NCBI GenBank assembly: GCA_002050235.1
Contig: MWST01000025.1
Coordinates: 62,001-126,000, forward strand
Direction of reading: 5' to 3'
From: Polyangiaceae bacterium UTPRO1
GTDB taxonomy: Bacteria; Desulfobacterota; Binatia; UTPRO1
Length of the DNA: 64,000 nt
In this document: piece after piece, positions 24,176-33,416 of the stretch
Numbering within the stretch: position 1 is the stretch's first letter
Layout of the letters: each line of letters opens with the position of its first letter
The notes under the pieces: generated by a model
What the model was told of the DNA's origin: nothing
The model's input: the letters and a program-made list of their open reading frames with translations, nothing else
Databases searched by the model: none
Made by a program: the position numbers and the translations under genes

Positions 24176-26806
24176 ATGCCTCGCCCAGTCCACCGCCGTC
24201 CGCTCTTCGCCGCCGCCGTCGTGCTCGGCCTCCTCGTGTCCGGAGCCGGGGCCGGAGCCGCCACCTTCACGGTCACCAAGACCGCCGACGGCGCCGACGG
24301 TGCCTGCGACGCCGACTGCTCGCTGCGCGACGCGGTCATCGCCGCCAATGCCGCCCGCGGCGCCGATACGATCGTGGTTCCGCCCGGCACCTACGTGCTC
24401 ACCGGCGCCGGCAACGAGGACATGGCGGCGAGCGGCGATCTCGACCTCCGCGACTCGGTCGCCATCGTCGGCGCGGGCGCCGATCTCACCATCATCGACG
24501 GCGGCGGCAGCGATCGCGTCTTCGATATCGTCGCCACGGCGACCGTCACGCTGAGCGGGCTCACGATCCGCAATGGCCGCGTACCCGACGGCGACACGCA
24601 AGGCGGCGGCGGCCTGCTCTGGAACGAGCCCGACACCGGACGCGCGCTCTCCCTCACGCTCACCGACGTGGTCGTCACCAGCAACGACGGCGGCCGCGGC
24701 CTCGACGGCGGCGGCGGCATCCGCATCGAGCAGGAGGGCCGCCTCGCCTCGACCGTGGTCATCCGCGACAGCACGGTCAGCGACAACACGGTCGCCGACG
24801 GCGACGGCGGCGGCTTGCACCTCTGCTGCGAGCACCTGACGGTGACGATCGAGCGGACGACGATCAGCGGCAACAGCGCCGCCGACGATCCCGAGGCCCC
24901 CGGCCTCCGCGGTGAGGGCGGCGGCATCTACCACTGCTGCAACGACACCACCCTCAGCATCACCGACAGCACCATCAGCGACAACGACGCCCCGACCCAG
25001 GGCGGCGGCATCTACGCCTGCTGCGGCGAGTCGTTCAATACCCTGGTCACGCTGCAGCGCTCGACGGTGAGCGGCAACCGCGCCCTCGGCAGCGGCGCTT
25101 TCCAAGGCATGGGCGGCGGCATCGAGGGCGAGGGTGCGGTCCTCCTCGTCAACAGCACGCTCAGCGGCAACCAGGCGCGGCGCGACGGCGGCGGCATCGA
25201 CAACGAGGACGTGCTGGTCATGCGCAACGTCACCATCGCCGGCAACTCGGGCGGGCGCGGCGGCGGCTTCTACGAAGACGGCCTGCGGACGACTCTCGCC
25301 AACGTCCTCTTCGCCGACAACGTCGAGCCGCCCGGAACGCCGGCGAACTGCCGCACGGCCGTCGGCACCGACCCGCTCGTCTCCGGCGGCGGCAACTTGA
25401 GCAGCGACGCCACGTGCCCGCTCGGCGGCTTCGGCGACCGATCGAGCGTCGACCCGCTCCTCGAGCCCCTCGCCGACAACGGCGGGCCGACGGCGACGCA
25501 CGCGCTCGTCGCCGCGAGCCCCGCCGTCGACGGCGGCCGCGACGTCGTCTGCGAGGCCGTCGACCAGCGCGGGAACGCGCGCCCGACGGACGGCAACGGC
25601 GACGGCGCTGCGCGCTGCGACGTCGGCGCCTTCGAGCTCGCGGCAGCGGCCGAGGACTGCAGCAACGGCGTCGACGACAACGGCAACGGGCTCGTCGACT
25701 GCGACGACCTCGAGTGCACGGGCAAGCCCTTCTGTCCGGAGCGCTGCGACAACTGCCTCGACGACGACGGCGACGGCGCCGTCGACCGCGACGACGCCGA
25801 CTGTGCGCCGCGCGCCGACGGGGCCGGCGCGGAGGGTGACGGCGGCCCGCGGAGCAGGCTCGTCGTCCGCTGCGCCGGAGCGCTTCGGAAGGGCGGCGCC
25901 AAGGCGGCGATGGCGCGGGCGCGGACGCTGCGCGCCTGCGTCGCGCACCTCGCGGCCTGCGTACAGAAGAAGGAAGGCGACGCCGCCTGCCTCGCGCGAG
26001 CAGGCGATGCCTGCAAGACGGCGCTCGCGAGGCTCGGAGCCGCCACCGAGACGCTGCGAGCGACGATCGCCGCGCGCTGCGAACCGCTCACGAGCGACGA
26101 GCTCCTCGGTCCCGCGGGCCTCGGCTGGGGGGCCGAGGCCGCGGGCTGCGCGTCCTTGGGGATCGCGCCGCTCCGGGGGCCGGACGACGTCGGCCGCTGT
26201 CTCCTCGCCGAGCACGCCTGCGCCACCGATCGTCTGATCGCCTTCGAGACGCCGCGCTCGGCCGAGCTCCTGGCGCTCGGCGACGTGCCGGCGAGCGCGC
26301 TCCGCTGCCCGCCGTTGGCCGGCGGCGGCAGCGCCGGCGGCCTCGGCGCCCGCGGCAGGATCGTCGACGCCTGCACGCGGGCCGTCCAGAAGATCGGCGA
26401 CAAGCTCGCGAGCCGTGCCGCGGCGGTGCTCAGGATGTGCGCCGGCCAGGTGCTGGCGTGCCGGCAGCGCCGGCCCGGCGACACCGTCTGCATGACGCGA
26501 GCGCGGACCGGGTGTCCGCGGCGCCTCGGCGCAATCGACGCCGGCGCCGCGAGGCTCGTCGCCGCGCTCGCCAAGAAATGCGGGGCGCCGGCGGTGGCGA
26601 TCGGCGAGCTCCTCGAGCCGGCCGGCGGCGCTTTCCAACGGTCGACGCCGTTCTGCAAAGCGCTCGGCGTCCCGAATCTCGACTCCGTCGCCGCGCTCGG
26701 CGACTGCTTGCTCAGGCATCACCGGTGCCGCGTCCGCCAGCTCGTGGAGAGCGAGCTGCCCCGACTAGACGAGCTCCTGCGCGACGCCGGCGCCGCCCGG
26801 CCCTGA
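24176..26806 (+). CDS. Secreted right-handed beta-helix protein with CSLRE-type head and duplicated Cys-rich tail
   Basis: 876 residues; ATG 24176 begins the signal peptide (RRPLFAAAVVLGLLVSGAGAGA). Residues ~28-75 are a CSLREA-like domain (TVTKTADGADGACD, CSLRDAVIAAN). A parallel beta-helix of ~450 residues follows, with many ISGN/DSTISDN-type turns and unusual CC pairs (LHLCCEHL, YHCCNDTT, YACCGE). Next is a MopE-like acidic Cys motif (DCSNGVDDNGNGLVDCDD), then two copies of an ~150-residue Cys-rich helical domain. Such proteins are surface-exposed; ligand unknown. No autotransporter barrel is present. An upstream extension to 23732 lacks support. Confidence 0.85.
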   Translation: MPRPVHRRPLFAAAVVLGLLVSGAGAGAATFTVTKTADGADGACDADCSLRDAVIAANAARGADTIVVPPGTYVLTGAGNEDMAASGDLDLRDSVAIVGAGADLTIIDGGGSDRVFDIVATATVTLSGLTIRNGRVPDGDTQGGGGLLWNEPDTGRALSLTLTDVVVTSNDGGRGLDGGGGIRIEQEGRLASTVVIRDSTVSDNTVADGDGGGLHLCCEHLTVTIERTTISGNSAADDPEAPGLRGEGGGIYHCCNDTTLSITDSTISDNDAPTQGGGIYACCGESFNTLVTLQRSTVSGNRALGSGAFQGMGGGIEGEGAVLLVNSTLSGNQARRDGGGIDNEDVLVMRNVTIAGNSGGRGGGFYEDGLRTTLANVLFADNVEPPGTPANCRTAVGTDPLVSGGGNLSSDATCPLGGFGDRSSVDPLLEPLADNGGPTATHALVAASPAVDGGRDVVCEAVDQRGNARPTDGNGDGAARCDVGAFELAAAAEDCSNGVDDNGNGLVDCDDLECTGKPFCPERCDNCLDDDGDGAVDRDDADCAPRADGAGAEGDGGPRSRLVVRCAGALRKGGAKAAMARARTLRACVAHLAACVQKKEGDAACLARAGDACKTALARLGAATETLRATIAARCEPLTSDELLGPAGLGWGAEAAGCASLGIAPLRGPDDVGRCLLAEHACATDRLIAFETPRSAELLALGDVPASALRCPPLAGGGSAGGLGARGRIVDACTRAVQKIGDKLASRAAAVLRMCAGQVLACRQRRPGDTVCMTRARTGCPRRLGAIDAGAARLVAALAKKCGAPAVAIGELLEPAGGAFQRSTPFCKALGVPNLDSVAALGDCLLRHHRCRVRQLVESELPRLDELLRDAGAARP

Positions 26807-26895
26807 AAGCGTCCGCCGCCGCGGCGTCCGCCGATCTCGGAGTGCCGGCCGACGCGTGCCCGCCGACACCGCGCTCGCCGTCGCCGCGGACCCGG

Positions 26896-27390
26896 CTATT
26901 CGAGCGGCAGCTCGCGCCCGCGCGCCGCGGGCTCGAGGCGCTCGGCCGCGATCGCGCGCGCACAACTGTTCCAGCGCAGCATCGCGTCGTCGTTGCCGGG
27001 CGGGCGGAGCGCCTCGGCGCGCTCGTACCATTCCATCGCTTGGCGGAGCCCGTCGTACACCGCCGAGCGGACGACGGTGCGCTGCTTCAGGAGCGCCCGC
27101 GCCTTGCGCTCGCAGACGATGCCCGTGTAGTAGGCGCGCTCGTACGCGTCGTCGAGGCGGTCGATCAGTTGCAGCGCTTCGCGAGCGCCGCCGGCCGGGC
27201 CGTCGATCCCGAACTGATCGGTAAGCGCCAGGATCAGCCCGCGCAGCGCGTCGGGGTTGCGCTCGTCGACCGCGAGGACGTCGCGATAGATGCTCTCCGC
27301 CTGCACCGGGTCGTTGCGCAGGCGATATCCCTCCGCCTTCTCGAGCGTGTGCGGAATGCTCTGCGGCGAGATCTTCTTGAGGTCGAGCAT
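26896..27390 (-). CDS. Tetratricopeptide-repeat-like small protein
   Basis: 164 residues from ATG 27388-27390 (a GTG at 27411 would add seven residues). The opening MLDLKKISPQSIPHTLEKAEG introduces TPR-like helical pairs: RNDPVQAESIYRDVLAVD, YERAYYTGIVCERKARALL, and AMEWYERAEALRPPGNDDA. Soluble, no signal. TPR proteins are scaffolds; partner unknown. It lies between the beta-helix gene and the aspartic protease gene, both in other contexts. Confidence 0.72.
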   Translation of the reverse strand: MLDLKKISPQSIPHTLEKAEGYRLRNDPVQAESIYRDVLAVDERNPDALRGLILALTDQFGIDGPAGGAREALQLIDRLDDAYERAYYTGIVCERKARALLKQRTVVRSAVYDGLRQAMEWYERAEALRPPGNDDAMLRWNSCARAIAAERLEPAARGRELPLE

Positions 27391-27476
27391 CGGCGGCGGA
27401 CTCGGTATCACCCAACGCTGCGCGCGCCGTCAACCGCACCGGCGTCCCGAGTCGCCGGCCGGCTCGGGCAGGGTGC

Positions 27477-28409
27477 TCAGGGCTCGATCCAGATCCGCCG
27501 CGCCAGCGGGTGCATGGTGATGCGGAGGTCTTTCAGGAGACCGAGTCCCACCCTCCCGGCGATGCGCGGATGCCGCCAGCGCCGTGGCGGCGCGTCCTGG
27601 ACGATCACCGGCACGTCGTCGGCATCGCGCCCGAGAACGTGGAGGGTGCCGACCTCCGCCTGCACGAGCTCCTTGTCGCCCCCGACCCCGCTCGTCCGCA
27701 CCCGGCGCTGCGGCGCCCCGGCGAGCACGTCCGGGTGCGCCTGCACGAAGTCCCGCCACAGCGTGATCGCGAAGAGCGAGCCGGTGTCGAGCTGCAGCCA
27801 GACGGCGAACGCCCGCGCAAGGGTAGCTTCTACGTACGGCACCTGGTTGACGCGCAGGATCTCGGCCCGGACACCCGCCGGAGGCGTGAAGCGCTCCGGG
27901 TCGTGGATGGTGAGGGTCGCCGCAGTGAAGTCGATGGTGACCGGCCCCGTACCGAGCGTCGGGAAGCCGATGATCCCGGCGAGAGCGCTACCCACACTGG
28001 CCGAGACTTCGCCGAGATCGATCGCCACCGTCGGGTCGGCGACGAGCGCGACGCCGCCCGCCGCCAGGTCGGAGAGCGCGCGGATCTCGGCGGGCACCGT
28101 GAAGAGCGCACCCTGGACGCGGGTCCCGACGCCCGGCGGCAGACCCAGGGCATCGGCGACGCCGCGGTCTATGAGGGTCACGCCGGCGCCGGTATCGACG
28201 AGGAACTCGCCGGCGGCGCGGCCGCCGATCGTCACCGGAGCCACGAAGAAGTCGCCGCGGCGCACGAGGGCGATCCGCCCGGCGCCGGGCACCGTGATCG
28301 GCGCCGCCGCCGCACGCTCTAGCGGTGCTGCGGCCGGCGTCGCGAAACCGCCGCAGTCCGCTGCCGCCAGAAGAGCCGCCGCGATCACCGGCGTCCGCCA
28401 CCGCCTCAT
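27477..28409 (-). CDS. Exported bilobed aspartyl protease-like protein with two DTG motifs
   Basis: 310 residues from ATG 28407-28409. An N-terminal hydrophobic segment (PVIAAALLAAADC) followed by an Ala/Pro stretch indicates export. Lobe 1 has FLVDTGAGVTLID (D72-T-G) and a flap-like segment. IIGFPTLGTGPVTIDF separates the lobes, and lobe 2 has WLQLDTGSLFAITL (D208-T-G). Bacterial retropepsin-like proteins usually carry one DTG and dimerise, so a two-DTG chain resembles a pepsin-like monomer or a tandem duplication. Substrates unknown. The gene diverges from the molybdoenzyme operon across a 380-bp regulatory region. Confidence 0.82.
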   Translation of the reverse strand: MRRWRTPVIAAALLAAADCGGFATPAAAPLERAAAAPITVPGAGRIALVRRGDFFVAPVTIGGRAAGEFLVDTGAGVTLIDRGVADALGLPPGVGTRVQGALFTVPAEIRALSDLAAGGVALVADPTVAIDLGEVSASVGSALAGIIGFPTLGTGPVTIDFTAATLTIHDPERFTPPAGVRAEILRVNQVPYVEATLARAFAVWLQLDTGSLFAITLWRDFVQAHPDVLAGAPQRRVRTSGVGGDKELVQAEVGTLHVLGRDADDVPVIVQDAPPRRWRHPRIAGRVGLGLLKDLRITMHPLARRIWIEP

Positions 28410-28789
28410 CGGCGACGCCCGCGGCGACCGTCGGCCAGGGTCGGAACGGCGTCCCTGGCAGCCAGGCGGACTCTTCGCGCCGGCGCGAAAGCGGCTCCCG
28501 AAACCGGGAGACTGGCGGTGCGGCGGCAGCGGCGCGTCCGCGTCGCGAGGCCAGGCTCCTCGGTCCAACCCCATTTTTTCACCGGCGCACGCCTCCGGGT
28601 CGGCGCTCGCAAACGAACGTCCGATCGCGGCTGTCGCTCCCGCCGGCGCCGACGCCGCTGTCGTGAAGATGACGTGGATCATAGAGGTCGCGTTCGCTTC
28701 CCGCCGTGCGGCACGCGATTCGCTCTTGCGCCCCTCCGACGACGAGATCGGCGGCCGCTCCGAGCGGCATTCGAGCACCGGAGGTTTCG
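28410..28789. promoter_or_regulatory. 380-bp divergent regulatory region before the molybdoenzyme operon
   Basis: No gene is apparent. It contains three inverted repeats in a row: CCTGGCAGCCAGG (28454-28466), the perfect palindrome TTCGCGCCGGCGCGAA (28474-28489) and CTCCCG-AAAC-CGGGAG (28495-28510). A sigma-54-type promoter lies at 28709-28724. The spacing (about 250 bp) is what an upstream enhancer for an NtrC-type activator would need, but the repeats could equally serve the leftward protease gene or form an RNA structure. Confidence 0.55.
28709..28724 (+). promoter_or_regulatory. Predicted sigma-54 (-24/-12) promoter of the molybdoenzyme operon
   Basis: CGGCACGCGATTCGCT at 28709-28724 matches the sigma-54 consensus TGGCACG-N4-TTGCW at all but two specified positions. 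The essential GG (28710-28711) and GC (28722-28723) are separated by exactly 10 nt. Transcription would start near 28735, leaving a ~55-nt leader before ATG 28790. Confidence 0.6.
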
Positions 28790-31700
28790 ATGGGACGGAA
28801 GCTTTCGCGCCGTGAGTTCCTGCGCATCGCCGGATCGGTCGGCCTCGGCACGGCGGTAACGCCGAGAGCGCTGTTGGCCGAGTATCGCCATCTCGATCCG
28901 GTGTCGATCGCCAATCCGCTCGCTGCATACCCGGATCGCGACTGGGAGCGGCTGTATCGCGACATCTTCAAGACCGACGGCTCGTTCACCTTCCTCTGCT
29001 GTCCTAACGACACCCACAACTGCCTACTACGGGCCCACGTCAAGAACGACGTCGTCGTGCGCATCGAACCGACCTACGGCTACGGCAAGGCTACCGACCT
29101 CGCCGGCAATCGCGCGAGCCACCGCTGGGATCCGCGCTGCTGCCAGAAGGGCCTCGTCCTGGCGCGCCGCTTCTATGGAGACCGCCGCGTCGCCGGCGCC
29201 TTCCTCCGTCGCGGCTTCAAGGAATGGGTCGACCGCGGCTTCCCGCGCGATCCGACAACGGGCGCGCCTCCTCCCGAGCTCATGCGGCGCGGCTGGGACT
29301 CGTGGGTCAAAGTCACGCACGCGGAGGCGTTCCGCTACCACGCCAGGACCCTGATGAACGTCGCCCGGACGTACTCGGGCGAGCAGGGCCGGACGTATCT
29401 CCTCGCGCAGGGCTACGACCCCGACATGGTGGCGCAGGTGGGGGGAGCCGGCACGCGGGTGATGAAGTTCCGCGGCGGCATGGCGAAGCAGGGGGCCGTG
29501 CGGATCTTCGGCTGCTTCCGCATGGGCAACAGCATGGCGCTCCTCGATCACCACGTGCGCGGGGTGGCGCCCGAGGACGCCAAGGGCGCCGGCTCCTGGG
29601 ACTCGTACTCCTTCCACACCGACCTGCCTCCGGGACACCCCATGGTGACCGGTGAGCAGACCAACGACTTCGAGCTCTTCGACGTCGAGAACGCGAAGCT
29701 CGTGCTCGTCTGGGGCATGAACTGGATCACCACCAAGATGCCCGACAGCCACTGGCTGACGGAGGCGCGGCTGAAGGGCACCAAGACGGTCGCGATCACC
29801 GTCGAGTACTCGGCGACGGCTTCGAAGTGCGACGAGGTGGTGGTGATCCGGCCGGGCACGGACTCGGCGCTGGCCCTCGGGATCGCTCGGACGCTGATCG
29901 CCGAGAAGCGCTACGACCCGGACTTCGTCCGCCGCTACACCGACCTGCCGACCCTGGTCCGCATGGACACCCTCGAGCGCCTGAGAGCGCGCGACGTCTT
30001 CCCCGGCTACGTCGAGAAGGAGTGGACGAACTGGATGCGGGTGGTGAAGGCCGGCGACAAGCCGGCGCCGACACCGCGGCAGAACGGCGTCCAGGTGCCC
30101 GAGGCGCTGGTTCCCGATCTCGCCGACGTCGTCGTCTGGGACGAGCGTTCGCGGCGCCCCGTCGCGCTCGGACACGACCAGATAGGCGAGCATTTCGCCG
30201 CCACTGGCGTCCGCCCGGCGCTGGTGGGCCGCTTTCAGGTGCGGCTCGTGGACGGCACGACCGTCGAGGCGCGCCCGGCCTTCGATCTGACCGCCGAGTA
30301 CCTCGACGCCAACATGCGCCCCGAGCAGTGCAGCAGGATCACCTGGGCGCCGGCAAAGGCCATCCGCGGGTTGGCGCACGCGATCGCCGCCAGCCAAGGC
30401 CGCACGCTCGTCGCCTGCGGCATGGGGCCGAACCAGTTCTGGAACAACGACAACAAGGACCGCGCGCTCTTCCTGATGCTGGCGCTCGCCGGCAGCCTCG
30501 GCCGCCACGGCGGCAACATCGGGAGCTACGCCGGAACGTACAAGAACACCCTCTTCTCGGGCATCGGCCGCTGGACGACGGAAGATCCCTTCCAGCCGCA
30601 GCTCGATGCGACCGGAGAGGTCAAGACCAGGTACTGCCTGCGACCCGAGTCGATGCACTACTGGGCGAACGGCGAACGCGTCATGAAGGCCGGGAGCAAG
30701 AAGATCACGACCGGCGCGCATCTGCCGACGCCCACCAAGACCATCTGGCAGGTCAACTCGAACTCGAGCCTCGGCAACCAGAAGGGCTTCTACGACGTCG
30801 TCTTCAACACCCTGCCGCGCGCCGAGTGCGTCGTCTACAACGAGTGGTGGTGGACGGCGTCGTGCGAGTTCAGCGACATCGTCTACGGCGTCGACTCGTG
30901 GATGGAGTTCAAGCACCCGGACCTGACCGCCTCGAACACGAACCCGTTCCTGCAGCCGTATCCGGTGACGCCGGCGCGCCGCGCCTTCGCCACGATCTCG
31001 GACAACGAGACCTATCTCGGCGTCGCCCGTGAGCTCGCCAAGCTCACCGGCGACCAGCGCTTCGAGGCCATGTGGCACTTCATCGCCAAGCAGCAGGCGG
31101 AGGTGTACCTGCAGCGCATCCTCGACGGCTCGGCGCCGATGAAGGGCTACCGCATCGCCGACATACTGGCGCGCGGCAAGGAGGGCATCCCGGTCCTGAT
31201 CAACACCCGCACCTATCCGCGGGTGAACGGCTGGGAGCAGGTGCAGGAGTCGAAGCCCTGGCACACCAAGACGGGGCGGCTCGAGTTCTATCGTCCCGAG
31301 ACCGAGTTCATCGAGGCCGGCGAAAACCTGGTCGTCCACCGCGAGCCCTCGGACGCAACTTTCTACGAGCCCTGCGCGATCGTCGCCGCGCCGCACCCGG
31401 CGATCCGTCCGCAGCGGCCGGGCGACTGGAACATCGCCGCCGACGCGCGCGATCACATGACCCGGCAGATGCGGAACGTGACGCTCAGCACCGAGGAGCT
31501 GCTGCGCAGCCGCCACCCGCTCTACGCGCGCGGCTGGCGCCACGTCTTCCACACTCCCAAGTACCGCCACGGCGCCCACACGATGCCCGTCGACACCGAC
31601 TTCATGGCGGCGCTCTTCGGACCGTTCGGCGACATGTACCGCCGCGACAAGCGCTCTCCGGGCGACGGCGAGATGTACGTCGACATCAATCCGCACGACG

Positions 31701-32269
31701 CCCGCAGCCTCGGCATCGAGGACGGCGACTACGTGTGGATCGACGGCGATCCCGACGAGCTGCCGTTCCGCGGCTGGGACGATCCGGCGCGCGCCGAGGA
31801 ATATCGCGTCGCCCGCTGCATGGCGCGCGCCCGCTACTACCCGGGGACGCCCCGGGGCATCACCCGGATGTGGTTCAACGGCTACATGGCGACGCCGGGC
31901 TCGGTGCGCGCGCACACCACCCGCGCCGACGGCCTGGCGAAGAACCAGGAGACCAACTACCAGGCGCTGTTCCGCTTCGGCGGCCACCAGAGCCTGACCC
32001 GCTCGTGGCTGAAACCGACCCACCAGACGCACTCGCTGGTGACCCGGAAGTCGTGGACGCACGAGATCACCAAGGGCTTCAACGTCGACGTCCACTGCGT
32101 CACCAGCGCTCCGCGCGAGTCCCTGGCCCGCTTCACCAAGGCCGAGGACGGCGGCATCGGCGGTCAGGGGCTCTGGCGTCCGGTGACGCTCGGGCTCCGG
32201 CCCGGGAACGAGAGTGACGCGCTCCGGCAATACATCCGCGGCGGCTTCGTCAGCGTCCGGCGCGCGTAG
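28790..32269 (+). CDS. Type II DMSO-reductase-family molybdopterin oxidoreductase, catalytic alpha subunit
   Basis: 1159 residues; GGAGGT precedes ATG 28790. Tat signal at residues 6-15 ([10 protein letters not shown]), so folded and exported with its cofactor. FS0 region: C70/C71, C78 ([11 protein letters not shown]) and C117/C118 ([11 protein letters not shown]); the residue aligned with the middle Cys of the NarG H-x3-C-x3-C motif is Asp74. Asp278 in [10 protein letters not shown] aligns with the Mo-coordinating Asp of NarG (CDLPPASP), which places it in type [28 protein letters not shown] and [20 protein letters not shown] belong to the bis-MGD fold. The family includes ethylbenzene, p-cymene, steroid C25 and alkane C2 hydroxylating enzymes and perchlorate, chlorate and selenate reductases. 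Hydrocarbon hydroxylation is my preferred role. Confidence 0.9.
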   Translation: MGRKLSRREFLRIAGSVGLGTAVTPRALLAEYRHLDPVSIANPLAAYPDRDWERLYRDIFKTDGSFTFLCCPNDTHNCLLRAHVKNDVVVRIEPTYGYGKATDLAGNRASHRWDPRCCQKGLVLARRFYGDRRVAGAFLRRGFKEWVDRGFPRDPTTGAPPPELMRRGWDSWVKVTHAEAFRYHARTLMNVARTYSGEQGRTYLLAQGYDPDMVAQVGGAGTRVMKFRGGMAKQGAVRIFGCFRMGNSMALLDHHVRGVAPEDAKGAGSWDSYSFHTDLPPGHPMVTGEQTNDFELFDVENAKLVLVWGMNWITTKMPDSHWLTEARLKGTKTVAITVEYSATASKCDEVVVIRPGTDSALALGIARTLIAEKRYDPDFVRRYTDLPTLVRMDTLERLRARDVFPGYVEKEWTNWMRVVKAGDKPAPTPRQNGVQVPEALVPDLADVVVWDERSRRPVALGHDQIGEHFAATGVRPALVGRFQVRLVDGTTVEARPAFDLTAEYLDANMRPEQCSRITWAPAKAIRGLAHAIAASQGRTLVACGMGPNQFWNNDNKDRALFLMLALAGSLGRHGGNIGSYAGTYKNTLFSGIGRWTTEDPFQPQLDATGEVKTRYCLRPESMHYWANGERVMKAGSKKITTGAHLPTPTKTIWQVNSNSSLGNQKGFYDVVFNTLPRAECVVYNEWWWTASCEFSDIVYGVDSWMEFKHPDLTASNTNPFLQPYPVTPARRAFATISDNETYLGVARELAKLTGDQRFEAMWHFIAKQQAEVYLQRILDGSAPMKGYRIADILARGKEGIPVLINTRTYPRVNGWEQVQESKPWHTKTGRLEFYRPETEFIEAGENLVVHREPSDATFYEPCAIVAAPHPAIRPQRPGDWNIAADARDHMTRQMRNVTLSTEELLRSRHPLYARGWRHVFHTPKYRHGAHTMPVDTDFMAALFGPFGDMYRRDKRSPGDGEMYVDINPHDARSLGIEDGDYVWIDGDPDELPFRGWDDPARAEEYRVARCMARARYYPGTPRGITRMWFNGYMATPGSVRAHTTRADGLAKNQETNYQALFRFGGHQSLTRSWLKPTHQTHSLVTRKSWTHEITKGFNVDVHCVTSAPRESLARFTKAEDGGIGGQGLWRPVTLGLRPGNESDALRQYIRGGFVSVRRA

Positions 32270-32280
32270 GAGGAGGATCG

Positions 32281-33408
32281 ATGCCCAAGGTGTTCAATTG
32301 GCAGATCGGCCGCGAGATGGATTACCTTTACGAAGGCAAGCGGCCGAAGAGGCAGTTCGCGATGCTCCTCGACACCAACAAGTGCATCGCGTGCCAGACC
32401 TGCACCGTCGCCTGCAAGACCACGTGGACGCCCGGGCGTGGCCAGGAGTACATGTTCTGGAACAACGTCGAAACCAAGCCCTACGGGTACTACCCGCTCG
32501 GCTGGGACGTGCGGATCCTGGAGAAGCTCGGCGTCCAGGACGTCGACGGCCCGGTCTACGAGGGCAAGACCCTCTTCGAGTCGGCGCCGAGCGGCGAGCG
32601 CATCCTCGGCTACCTCCCCGACGACCGCGACTACGCGCACCCGAACGTCGGCGAGGACGACTCCCGCGGCGACATGCCGCAGGGAGCTCTGCTCGAGATG
32701 CCGCACATGCAGTGGATGTACTACCTGCCGCGCATCTGTAACCACTGCACGTACCCGGCCTGCCTCGCGGCGTGCCCGCGGATGTCGATCTACAAGCGCG
32801 AGGAGGACGGTATCGTGCTCCTCGACCAGACCCGCTGCCGCGGCTACCGCGAGTGCGTGCGGGCTTGCCCCTACAAGAAGACCTTCTTCAACCCCGTCAC
32901 CCGCGTCTCGGAGAAGTGCGTCGGCTGCTACCCGGCGATCGAGCAGGGACGGCAGACGCAGTGCACCATCACCTGCATCGGAAAGATCCGCCTGCAGGGC
33001 TTCATCGGCACCCCCGAGACGGCGCGCGACGACAACCCGATCGACTACATCGTGCACCACGCCAAGATCGCGTGTCCGCTGTACCCGCAGTTCGGTCTCG
33101 AACCGAACACGTACTACATCCCTCCCATCCACGTGCCGCCGCGCTTCCTGGTGCAGATGTTCGGCGCCGGCGTCGGCGACGCGATCGCGGGCTATCGCAA
33201 GGCGGCGGAAGACGAGAAGCTCCTCGGCGCGCTCCTCCTCTTCGGCGCGACGCCGATGATCGTCCACCGCTACGAAGTGCAGGCCGGACACTCGATCGGC
33301 TACGACGAGAAGGGCGCCGAGCTGGTGCGCGTCCCGCTCAAGGAAGCAATCCACGTGCGGGCGGCCTTCGACGAGGCCTACCAGGCCTATCGCACCAACA
33401 TCACCTGA
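32281..33408 (+). CDS. Iron-sulfur beta subunit of the type II molybdoenzyme (NarH/EbdB-like)
   Basis: 375 residues, 11 bp after the alpha stop with AGGAGG in the gap. Sixteen-position ferredoxin ladder: C35-x2-C38-x2-C41-x3-C45, C153-x2-C156-x4-C161-x3-C165, C186-x2-Tyr189-x2-C192-x3-C196, and C213-x2-C216-x11-C228-x3-C232. Tyr189 replaces the Cys where NarH has Trp, so three [4Fe-4S] clusters and one [3Fe-4S] are predicted. No signal peptide: the subunit should travel through Tat with alpha by hitch-hiking. It relays electrons between the FS0 cluster of alpha and heme b of gamma. Confidence 0.93.
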   Translation: MPKVFNWQIGREMDYLYEGKRPKRQFAMLLDTNKCIACQTCTVACKTTWTPGRGQEYMFWNNVETKPYGYYPLGWDVRILEKLGVQDVDGPVYEGKTLFESAPSGERILGYLPDDRDYAHPNVGEDDSRGDMPQGALLEMPHMQWMYYLPRICNHCTYPACLAACPRMSIYKREEDGIVLLDQTRCRGYRECVRACPYKKTFFNPVTRVSEKCVGCYPAIEQGRQTQCTITCIGKIRLQGFIGTPETARDDNPIDYIVHHAKIACPLYPQFGLEPNTYYIPPIHVPPRFLVQMFGAGVGDAIAGYRKAAEDEKLLGALLLFGATPMIVHRYEVQAGHSIGYDEKGAELVRVPLKEAIHVRAAFDEAYQAYRTNIT

Positions 33409-33416
33409 GGACGACG

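Noticed and set aside
22034..26722. A 1562-codon minus-strand frame crossing the PBP4, CoA-transferase and beta-helix genes.
   Set aside because: The real genes in other frames have clear motifs; this frame has Ala/Arg/Asp-biased composition and spans three unrelated genes.
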